Shown here one piece after another: positions 35,982-41,887 of a stretch of DNA of 41,887 bases. The notes below the pieces were generated by a model. That model made no database searches, was not told where the DNA came from, and worked only from the letters and a program-made list of their open reading frames with translations. Source of the stretch: Roseateles sp. Lineage in GTDB: Bacteria; Pseudomonadota; Gammaproteobacteria; Burkholderiales; Burkholderiaceae. Position 1 is the stretch's first letter. Each line of letters starts with the position of its first letter. The translations under genes were made by a program, and so were the position numbers. The DNA is taken from contig JAFAMW010000036.1 of NCBI GenBank assembly GCA_019232985.1, positions 1-41,887 of the forward strand, written 5' to 3'.

Positions 35982-36037
35982 GGCGCGCATTGCGCCCACC
36001 CTGATGCGCGCTCGCGGCCGTCGGCGCACATTGCGCC
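35982..36037. promoter_or_regulatory. pair of palindromic 15-base sites GGCGC(G/A)CATTGCGCC
   Basis: Two copies of the same 15-mer, differing at one base, lie at 35982-35996 and 36023-36037, 41 bases apart. Each is a dyad: GGCGCA-CAT-TGCGCC is perfect in the right copy. A weaker relative with GCGCATTG lies at 35863-35870. The spacing is near four helical turns, which suits a dimeric regulator binding twice on one DNA face. The sites sit 72 bases before the GGDEF start and 151 bases before the GT4 start, so they could control either or both. Confidence 0.5.
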
Positions 36038-36108
36038 TGCTGCCTCAGCGCGATGTCGGGCGGCACCGCATGGGCCGTTTGGAGGCGTCGCAGAAACGGC
36101 TTGATCGT

Positions 36109-37146
36109 ATGCGTTACCCCCAATCCAAGTCCGAGAGCAACGAGCTGCTGCGCCTGCTGCTGCCGCGCATCGCCCAGCATGGCAGCGGCTGCCAGCCGCC
36201 GAGCTACACGCTGTGGTACGAGTACGTGTCGGGCAGCAACGCGGGCCTGCGCGAGGCGCTCGACGCGCGCCTCGCCGACGCGCGGCCGCTGAGCCTCGAG
36301 GAAACCCACGCGTTCTACGCGAAGCACATCGCCGAGCGCGACGTTGTCGCGACCGACGACCTCCAGCACCAGCTGCAGCGCACGCTCGACGGGCTCGCCC
36401 AGATGGCCTCGGACGCGGGCAGCGAGGCGCTGCGCTACGGCGCGTCGCTGCAGGACTGCGGCGCGCGCCTCGACGCGCCGGGCGGCGCGCCGCTCGACGT
36501 CGTCGCGCTGCGCGGCGCGATCGCGGCGCTCGCGGCCGAGACGCGCCGCATGCAGGACTCGAACGAGCGCCTGAGCAGCGAGCTTGCGGCCAAGCGCAGC
36601 GAGATGCTCGATCTGTCCGAAAAGCTCGCGACCGTGCGCAGCGAGGCGCTGCTCGACCCGCTGACGGGCCTGACGAACCGGCGCGGCCTGCAGCGCACCG
36701 TCGACGAGCGCCTCGCGGCCGACGCCGGCGGGCTCGCGGGCTGGTCGCTGCTGATGGTGGACATCGACCATTTCAAGAAGGTCAACGACACCCACGGCCA
36801 CCTGTTCGGCGACAAGGTGCTGCAGGCCGTCGCGCGCATGCTGCGCGCGTGCATCAAGGGCCAGGACCTGGCCGTGCGCTTCGGCGGCGAGGAGTTCGCC
36901 GTGCTGCTGCCCGACACGCCGATACAGGGCGCGGCGAGCCTCGCCGAGAGCCTGCGCCAGGCCGTCGCGCGCGGCCAGATCCGGCGCGGCGAGGGCGGGG
37001 CGGCGATCGGCCAGGTCACGGTCTCGGTCGGCGTCGCCTGCTACAAGCTCGCCGAGACCTTCGAGCAATGGATCGAGCGCGCCGACCGCGCGCTCTACAC
37101 CTCCAAGCAGCGCGGCCGCGACTGCGTGACGCTGGCCGCCGCCTGA
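36109..37146 (+). CDS. soluble diguanylate cyclase (GGDEF protein)
   Basis: A 345-residue cytoplasmic protein that should make c-di-GMP. An N-terminal region (~1-110; SNELLRLLLPRIAQH, SYTLWYEYVSGSN) of a type common in proteobacterial GGDEF proteins precedes a coiled coil (~140-180). The GGDEF domain covers ~185-340. The metal site VDIDHFKKVN and GGEEF (259-263) are intact. The I-site position reads KGQD (250-253), so the inhibitory Arg is missing. The start at MRYPQSKSE agrees with typical N-termini of relatives. An in-frame ATG at 36070 is possible, and a GGAGG lies between the two. The gene is divergent from the glycan operon. Confidence 0.88.
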   Translation: MRYPQSKSESNELLRLLLPRIAQHGSGCQPPSYTLWYEYVSGSNAGLREALDARLADARPLSLEETHAFYAKHIAERDVVATDDLQHQLQRTLDGLAQMASDAGSEALRYGASLQDCGARLDAPGGAPLDVVALRGAIAALAAETRRMQDSNERLSSELAAKRSEMLDLSEKLATVRSEALLDPLTGLTNRRGLQRTVDERLAADAGGLAGWSLLMVDIDHFKKVNDTHGHLFGDKVLQAVARMLRACIKGQDLAVRFGGEEFAVLLPDTPIQGAASLAESLRQAVARGQIRRGEGGAAIGQVTVSVGVACYKLAETFEQWIERADRALYTSKQRGRDCVTLAAA

Positions 37147-37154
37147 GCCCCGGC

Positions 37155-37169
37155 GGCCGCGCCGCGGCC
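37155..37169 (+). terminator. GC palindrome after the GGDEF gene
   Basis: GGCCGCG and CGCGGCC flank a central C, starting nine bases after the stop codon. It may help end transcription before the next gene, but has no T-tract. Confidence 0.3.
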
Positions 37170-37175
37170 CGGCTA

Positions 37176-37184
37176 TGCGATAAA
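37176..37184 (+). promoter_or_regulatory. candidate extended -10 (TGCGATAAA) for the FAD oxidase gene
   Basis: TGCGATAAA is TGn plus GATAAA (four of six matches to TATAAT), ending 30 bases before the ATG. A strong GGGGAGG ribosome site (37202-37208) follows. No -35 box is evident. Confidence 0.35.
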
Positions 37185-37214
37185 CGCGGCCTGAGCAGCT
37201 TGGGGAGGCCGCGA

Positions 37215-39083
37215 ATGAAGCGCCGCAACGTTCTGGGACTGGCCGTGCAGGCCGCGCTCGCGCGCGGCGCCGCGGCCGAGACGCTTTTCCCGTCGCCGCC
37301 GGCGAGCGCAGCACCGGCGGTCCGGCCCGGCGCGTCGGCGGCGTCGGCGCCGGGCGGCCCGGCCTTCCAGCGCGTGCGGCCGAGTGACGACGCCTGGCCC
37401 GAGCCGACCGAGTGGTACCGGCTCGACCGCGCGGTCGGCGGCCGCCTCGTCAAGCTCGACGCGCCGTTCGAGGCCTGCGCCGACCAGCCGGCCGCCTGCG
37501 CCGCGGCCTTGGCCAAGCTCGCGAACCCGTTCGCGGTCGGCGACGACCCGGCGCTCACGCAGACGAGCGGCTGGGTCGACGCGTGGAATTCCGAGGCCAG
37601 CGTCTACGCGGTCGCCGCGCACAACGCGGCCGACGTCGCCGCGGCCGTCGACTTCGCCCGCCGGAACCGCGTGCGCCTCGTCGTCAAGGGCGGCGGCCAC
37701 AGCTACCAAGGCACCTCGGACTGCGCCGACTCGCTGCTCGTATGGACGCGCGAGATGAAGCGCGTCGAGCTCCACGACGCGTTCGTGCCGCAGGGCACGC
37801 AGCTCGCGCCGCAGCCGGCCGTGAGCCTCGGCGCGGGGGCGATGTGGTGCGACGCCTACGACGCCGTGACGACGCGCGGCGGCCGCTACGTGCAGGGCGG
37901 CGGCTGCACGACGGTCGGCGTCGCGGGGCTCGTGCTCAGCGGCGGCTTCGGCAATTTTTCGAAGGCCTTCGGCACGGCCGCAGCGCACCTGCTCGAGGCC
38001 GAGGTCGTGACCGCCGACGCGCAGGTGCGCGTCGTCAACGCGGTCCAGGACCCCGAGCTGTTCTGGGCGCTCAAGGGCGGCGGGGGCGGCAGCTTCGGCG
38101 TCGTCACGCGGCTCACGCTGCGCACCCACGCGCTGCCCGAAACCTTCGGCGGCCTGTTCGGCGGCGTCACGGCCGACAGCGACGCGGGCTGGCGGGCGCT
38201 GATCGAGCGCGTCGTCGCGTTCTGCGCCGAGGCGCTCGTGAATCCGCATTGGGGCGAGCAGATCCGCTTCGAGGGCGAGCGCCAGCTGACGCTGTCGCTC
38301 GTGTTCCAGGGCCTGAGCCGCGAGCAGGCGCTCGCCGTATGGGCGCCGTTCGTCGCCTGGGTCCAGGCCCAGCCGGGCCTCAGGATCCACAGGCCCGTCG
38401 AGGCGCTCGCGCTGCCGGCCCGGCATTTCTGGGACCCCGAGTTCATGCGTGTGCACGCGCCGCCGGGGGCCATGGTCGCCGACGCGCGGCCCGGCGCGCC
38501 CGCGCACCACGCGGCCTGGGGCGGCGACCTCGGCCAGGTCGGCTGGTTCATCCACGGCTACCAGTCGGCCTGGCTGCCGCGCGGCCTGCTCGCGCGCGAG
38601 CGCCAGGCGGCGTTCGTCGACGCGATCGTCGACTGCAAGCGCCGCTGGGACCTCGCGCTGCACCTGAACAAGGGCCTCGCGGGCGCCGACGCGGCGACGC
38701 TCGCGGCGGCGCGCGACACGGCGACGAACCCGCAGGTGCTCGACGCGTTCGCGCTCGCGATCGTGGCGGGCGGGGGCGACCCGGCCTATCCAGGTCAGGC
38801 GGGCCGGGCGGGCCAGGCCGCGCCCGACCTCGCGGCCGCGCGGCGCCGCGCCCAGACGATCCGCGACGCGATGGCCGCGCTGCGCCGTATCGCGCCCGAC
38901 GCGGGCGCCTATGTGTCGGAGAGCGACTACTTCCTGCCGGACTGGCAGCGCGCGTACTGGGGCGAGCATTACGCGCGCCTGCTCGCGGCGAAGCGGCGCT
39001 ACGACCCCGAGGGCCTGTTCTACGTCCACCACGGCGTCGGCAGCGAGCCGTGGAGCGCGAACGGCTTCGTGCGCGAAGTTTGA
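37215..39083 (+). CDS. BBE-type FAD-linked oxidase with twin-arginine-like leader
   Basis: A 622-residue flavoprotein oxidase of the vanillyl-alcohol-oxidase/berberine-bridge-enzyme family. The leader MKRRNVLGLAVQAALA has twin arginines and suggests Tat export of the folded enzyme. The FAD-binding domain covers ~125-310. GGGHSYQG places His162 at the usual 8-alpha-histidyl FAD site. Cys231 in GGGCTTVGVAGLVLSGGFG lines up with the cysteine that gives a second covalent bond in bicovalent members. The C-terminal BBE segment RRYDPEGLFYVHHGVGSE ends the protein. Substrates of relatives are sugars, alcohols or alkaloids, so oligosaccharide oxidation is possible but unproven. The GGGGAGG ribosome site fixes the start. 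Confidence 0.9.
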   Translation: MKRRNVLGLAVQAALARGAAAETLFPSPPASAAPAVRPGASAASAPGGPAFQRVRPSDDAWPEPTEWYRLDRAVGGRLVKLDAPFEACADQPAACAAALAKLANPFAVGDDPALTQTSGWVDAWNSEASVYAVAAHNAADVAAAVDFARRNRVRLVVKGGGHSYQGTSDCADSLLVWTREMKRVELHDAFVPQGTQLAPQPAVSLGAGAMWCDAYDAVTTRGGRYVQGGGCTTVGVAGLVLSGGFGNFSKAFGTAAAHLLEAEVVTADAQVRVVNAVQDPELFWALKGGGGGSFGVVTRLTLRTHALPETFGGLFGGVTADSDAGWRALIERVVAFCAEALVNPHWGEQIRFEGERQLTLSLVFQGLSREQALAVWAPFVAWVQAQPGLRIHRPVEALALPARHFWDPEFMRVHAPPGAMVADARPGAPAHHAAWGGDLGQVGWFIHGYQSAWLPRGLLARERQAAFVDAIVDCKRRWDLALHLNKGLAGADAATLAAARDTATNPQVLDAFALAIVAGGGDPAYPGQAGRAGQAAPDLAAARRRAQTIRDAMAALRRIAPDAGAYVSESDYFLPDWQRAYWGEHYARLLAAKRRYDPEGLFYVHHGVGSEPWSANGFVREV

Positions 39084-39115
39084 CGGACGGGCAATAGTGC
39101 TCGCTCATACGCGGG

Positions 39116-39142
39116 GGCGCGGCGCCGAAGCGACGCCGCGCC
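39116..39142 (+). terminator. hairpin after the FAD oxidase gene
   Basis: A perfect 9-base-pair stem, GGCGCGGCG (39116-39124) with CGCCGCGCC (39134-39142), closes a 9-base loop 32 bases after the stop codon. There is no T-tract, so it may be a Rho-assisted stop or an mRNA-stabilising end. Confidence 0.5.
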
Positions 39143-39233
39143 ACGTTCCGCCCGGGTAGAGTCGGCGGGTCTGCGAACGAGACAAGAAGAATTCCTGAAT
39201 CCGGGGAGGACCACCGGCCGGCGAGGCGACTCG

Positions 39234-41123
39234 ATGGAGAATCAGATACTGCGCGTGGAGATCGAAGCCTTCGAGCGCGAGCTCCGCGGCAAGCGGCTGC
39301 GCCAGCTGCACACGGTGCTCGGCGTCGGCTTCGCGGGCACGGCGCTGCTGGATGTGGTCGGCGCGGACTGGCGCAATTTCGCGATGGTCGGGCTGAGCGT
39401 GCTGGCGCTGGCCGGCGCCGACGCGCTGCGCCGCGCCGGGCGCCTCGGCGCCGCAAGCGTGCTCACACTCGCGGCGGTCAGCGCCGCCGTGCTGCATGGC
39501 ATGTGGCTCAACCAGGGCGTTTACTCGCCTGCGCTGCTCGTGCTGCCGCTGATCCTGCTGCTCGCCCATGTGCTGCTTGGCGGGCGCGCCGCGCTTGCGG
39601 CGGCGGTGCTGACCTGTGCGGCGCTCGCGGCGATGGGCTGGGCCCAGCTGTCGGGCTTGCACGCGTTCCGCGTCACGCCGGTGACCTGGACCTTCATCGG
39701 CTACGAGATGGTCTTCGTCGCAGCCTTCGTGGGCGTGGCGCGGCTCGTCTCGCGGGATCAGCGCGACGGCATGGAGCGCCTCGTCGTCGAGATCGCGCGC
39801 GTGCGCGAGTCCGAGGCCCAGCTCGCCCACCTTGCCGACCACGATGCGCTGACCGGCCTGCCGAACCGGCGCCTGTGCATGGAACTCGGCGAGAAGGCGC
39901 TCGCCGCGAGCCGGCGCCAGGGCAGCGTGTTTGCGCTGCTGTTCATCAATATCGACCGCTTCCGCGCCGTCAACGACTCGTTCGGCCACGCCGCCGGCGA
40001 CGAACTGCTGTGCTGGATCGCGCGCCGCCTCGGCGAGATCGTGCGCGAGGCCGACGTCGTCGCGCGCCACGGCGGCGACGAGTTCGTCGTGCTGCTCGGC
40101 CAGCTGCCGACGCCCGAGGAGGTCGCGAGCGCGGCCTCGCGCGTGCTCCACAGCCTGTCCGAGACGGCCGAGGTCGCCGGCGTCAGCGTGCCGATGTCGG
40201 CGTCGATCGGCGTCGCCGTCTACCCGAGCGAGGGCAGCGACTTCGAGACCCTGCTGCGCCACGCGGCGACGGCCGCGCAGCACGCCAAGGACGCCGGCCG
40301 CAACGTCATCCGCTACTTCAGCGACGAGATGAACGCGAACATGGTCGAGGACCTGAACCTGCAGGCCGAGTTCCGCCCCGCGCTGCTGCGCGGCGACTTC
40401 CGCCTGCACTACCAGCCCGTCGTCGACCTCGCGAGCGGCCGCATCGTCGGCGCCGAATGCCTGCTGCGCTGGATCCACCCCGAGCGCGGCCTGATCCCGC
40501 CCGTACGCTTCGTGCCGCTCGCCGAGCGCAGCGGCTTCATCGTCGACCTCGGCAGCTGGGTCATCGAGCAGGCCGTCGAGCGGCTCGCGGCGTGGCGCGG
40601 CACGGCGCTCGACGCGGTCGTGCTGTCGGTCAACGTCTCGACGATCCAGTTCCGCCGCGGCACGCTCGACGCGGTCGTCGCGGCGGCGCTCGACCGCCAC
40701 GGCGTGCGCGCCGGGCGCCTCAAGCTCGAGGTCACCGAGTCGGCGCTGATCCACGACGCCGAGCGCTTCGTCGCGATGCTGCAGGCGCTCAAGTCGATCG
40801 GCGTCGGCCTGGCGATCGACGACTTCGGCACCGGCTACTCGAACCTCGCCTACCTGCAGCGCTTCGAGATCGACGAGCTCAAGATCGACCAGGTCTTCGT
40901 GCGCCGCCTCGCCGACAACGCGCAGGACCGCGCGATCGTCCAGGCCGTGATCCAGATGGCCCATTCGCTGGGCCTGCGCGTGACCGCCGAGGGCATCGAG
41001 GACGAGGCCACGCGTGTCGAGCTGCTGCGCCTGGGCTGCGACCGCGGCCAGGGCTTCCATTTCGCGAAGCCGGCCGAGCTCGCGCGCTTTGAGCAACTCG
41101 TGCGCGAGGCGCTGCCGGCCTGA
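39234..41123 (+). CDS. membrane GGDEF-EAL protein (c-di-GMP phosphodiesterase/bifunctional)
   Basis: A 629-residue protein with about five transmembrane helices (~26-172; an uncharacterised sensor region), a GGDEF domain (~200-360) and an EAL domain (~375-620). The GGDEF signature (280-284) and I-site READ (271-274) are present, but the first metal-binding Asp is Asn (FINIDRFRAVN), so cyclase activity is doubtful. The EAL domain keeps ECLLRW (Glu408), the Asn of VNVS, KLEVTES, IDDFGTGYSNL, ELKIDQ, AEGIED and CDRGQGFHF. It should therefore hydrolyse c-di-GMP. GAGG at 39223-39226 precedes the ATG. The gene stands alone between the oxidase and pullulanase genes. Confidence 0.9.
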   Translation: MENQILRVEIEAFERELRGKRLRQLHTVLGVGFAGTALLDVVGADWRNFAMVGLSVLALAGADALRRAGRLGAASVLTLAAVSAAVLHGMWLNQGVYSPALLVLPLILLLAHVLLGGRAALAAAVLTCAALAAMGWAQLSGLHAFRVTPVTWTFIGYEMVFVAAFVGVARLVSRDQRDGMERLVVEIARVRESEAQLAHLADHDALTGLPNRRLCMELGEKALAASRRQGSVFALLFINIDRFRAVNDSFGHAAGDELLCWIARRLGEIVREADVVARHGGDEFVVLLGQLPTPEEVASAASRVLHSLSETAEVAGVSVPMSASIGVAVYPSEGSDFETLLRHAATAAQHAKDAGRNVIRYFSDEMNANMVEDLNLQAEFRPALLRGDFRLHYQPVVDLASGRIVGAECLLRWIHPERGLIPPVRFVPLAERSGFIVDLGSWVIEQAVERLAAWRGTALDAVVLSVNVSTIQFRRGTLDAVVAAALDRHGVRAGRLKLEVTESALIHDAERFVAMLQALKSIGVGLAIDDFGTGYSNLAYLQRFEIDELKIDQVFVRRLADNAQDRAIVQAVIQMAHSLGLRVTAEGIEDEATRVELLRLGCDRGQGFHFAKPAELARFEQLVREALPA

Positions 41124-41124
41124 A

Positions 41125-41148
41125 TTTGCTTGAGCGGCAGGTAGCAAA
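41125..41148 (+). terminator. weak hairpin after the GGDEF-EAL gene
   Basis: TTTGCT (41125-41130) pairs with AGCAAA (41143-41148) around 12 bases, starting one base after the stop codon. The stem is only six pairs, so it is a weak candidate. Confidence 0.25.
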
Positions 41149-41209
41149 ACAACAGCGTTGCCTCGCGGTGTCGCCGGTTTCAAAGTGGTTTCATTTTGCG
41201 TCAATGGCA

Positions 41210-41239
41210 TTGACTTTAGGCTGATGCGCTCGTTATCGT
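41210..41239 (+). promoter_or_regulatory. candidate sigma-70 promoter for the pullulanase gene
   Basis: TTGACT (41210-41215, five of six matches to TTGACA) and a -10 region TTATCG or TATCGT (41233-41239) are 17-18 bases apart, in the most AT-rich stretch of the window. The predicted start near 41246 lies just before a palindromic operator candidate. Confidence 0.5.
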
Positions 41240-41249
41240 CTCTGATGAT

Positions 41250-41262
41250 GTAGTAAAACTAC
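41250..41262. promoter_or_regulatory. palindromic operator candidate GTAGT-AAA-ACTAC
   Basis: A 13-base dyad with perfect 5-base arms covers the expected start of the pullulanase transcript, where a repressor would block initiation. Shape and position suit a LacI-family sugar regulator such as a maltose repressor. No regulator gene is visible in the window. Confidence 0.5.
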
Positions 41263-41275
41263 TCGGAGACAAACC

Positions 41276-41887
41276 ATGACGAGCGCGTCGCGCCGCGCCG
41301 GCCCGCTGGGCCGGGGCCTGCTTTTTGCCGTTCTCGCGAGCCTGGCCGCCTGCGGCGGTGGCGGGGGCGGGGGCGGCAACGCCGGCGACGGCGGCGGCAC
41401 GACGCTGCCGCTGCCGGTCGGTTTCGGCGACGCGAGCGCGCTATGGCTCGACGCGACGACGCTGGCCTGGCCGGGGGCGAGCGCGGCGAACACCTACAAG
41501 CTCTACGCGTCGGCGAACGCGAGCCTGGCGCTGCGTTCCGACGGCAGCGTCAGCGGCGCCGACGCGACGTTCACGCTCGGCGCGCCGGCCGGCTTGAGCG
41601 CCGCCGCGGCGAGCCGTTTCCCGCAGCTGTCGGGCGCGGTCGGCCTCGCGCTGCCGAGCGCCGCGCAGTCGCAGCTCGGGGCCTTGCTCAAGGAGCAGCT
41701 CGTCGTCGTCGAGCTCGACGCCGCGGGCCAGGTCACGCGCGCGACCCAGCCGCAGCTGCAGGGCGTGCTCGACGACGTCTACGCGGCGAGCGCGAAGACC
41801 CAGGCCTTCGGCGTCAGCGTCGCGGCCGACGCGACGCCGACCTTCCGGCTCTGGGCGCCGACCGCGCAGAGCGTGACGCTGAACGTC
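41276..41887 (+). CDS. pulA: pullulanase-type alpha-1,6-glucosidase, N-terminal part (runs off the right edge)
   Basis: The first 204 residues of a starch-debranching enzyme. A lipoprotein signal peptide ends in the lipobox LAAC (Cys26), followed by a glycine run (GGGGGGGG) and an anchor linker, so the enzyme should be a lipoprotein at the cell surface or in the periplasm. Residues ~48-190 look like the pullulanase N-terminal beta domains (ALWLDATTLAWPG, QLQGVLDDVYAASAKTQAFG). The last visible residues, FRLWAPTAQSVTLNV, start the CBM48 domain that precedes the catalytic barrel, which lies outside the window. GGAGAC at 41265-41270 serves as the ribosome site. The name is inferred from the N-terminal part only. 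Confidence 0.85.
   Translation, partial: MTSASRRAGPLGRGLLFAVLASLAACGGGGGGGGNAGDGGGTTLPLPVGFGDASALWLDATTLAWPGASAANTYKLYASANASLALRSDGSVSGADATFTLGAPAGLSAAAASRFPQLSGAVGLALPSAAQSQLGALLKEQLVVVELDAAGQVTRATQPQLQGVLDDVYAASAKTQAFGVSVAADATPTFRLWAPTAQSVTLNV

Noticed and set aside
41365..41400. Run of GGC/GGG repeats at the start of the pullulanase gene as a possible phase-variable repeat
   Set aside because: It encodes a glycine linker after the lipobox, common in lipoproteins; the repeat unit is irregular (mixed GGT, GGC, GGG), so slippage control is unlikely.

Overview
The window comes from a very GC-rich bacterium, most likely a betaproteobacterium of the order Burkholderiales (a Rubrivivax/Leptothrix/Roseateles-like relative). 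This rests on the roughly 70 % G+C with almost only G or C in third codon positions, and on the protein types: class I fumarase, acetyl-CoA synthetase, UPF0114, split ChrA, LapB-like type I secretion and many GGDEF proteins. The species assignment is inference. I see no tRNA or rRNA gene, insertion sequence, phage gene or CRISPR array, and no stretch longer than 300 bases lacks a gene.

Left part (1-14031), mostly housekeeping: the 5' half of acetyl-CoA synthetase (minus strand), a UPF0114 membrane protein, class I fumarase, a convergent orphan CHASE/PAS histidine kinase, a DUF1624 membrane acyltransferase overlapping rlmB, then a degenerate GGDEF protein, upp, and an intact 7TMR-DISM/GGDEF diguanylate cyclase. 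A minus-strand operon follows (D-2-hydroxyacid dehydrogenase, then two half-size ChrA genes), then a DUF1993 protein and a hypothetical protein.

Middle part (14287-35831), the distinctive region: a TPR/O-GlcNAc-transferase-like glycosyltransferase (GT41 type) and a complete type I secretion set (LapB-like ABC exporter, HlyD adaptor, TolC-like outer-membrane channel). A very large periplasmic beta-propeller/amidohydrolase sits on the opposite strand. Two glycan-modification operons then face each other. The plus-strand arm (24900-28583) has a GT2 enzyme, a glycosyltransferase/methyltransferase fusion and a DUF616-like protein. The minus-strand arm (35831 down to 28606) has GT4, two GT-A enzymes, a 1155-residue fusion of asparagine synthetase, a fucosyltransferase-like domain and an FkbM-like methyltransferase, and a separate FkbM methyltransferase. 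The arms meet at a hairpin that contains both stop codons. My reading, which is inference, is a locus that builds an amidated and methylated glycan, possibly on a surface or secreted protein exported by the adjacent type I system. No secreted substrate (RTX or other giant adhesin) lies in the window.

Right part (36109-41887): a soluble GGDEF protein preceded by two copies of a palindromic site, a BBE-type FAD oxidase with a twin-arginine-like leader, a membrane GGDEF-EAL protein, and the start of a lipoprotein pullulanase with a promoter and a palindromic operator candidate. Four c-di-GMP-type proteins in one window, two of them close to the secretion/glycan locus, would fit c-di-GMP control of surface properties, but no direct link can be seen.
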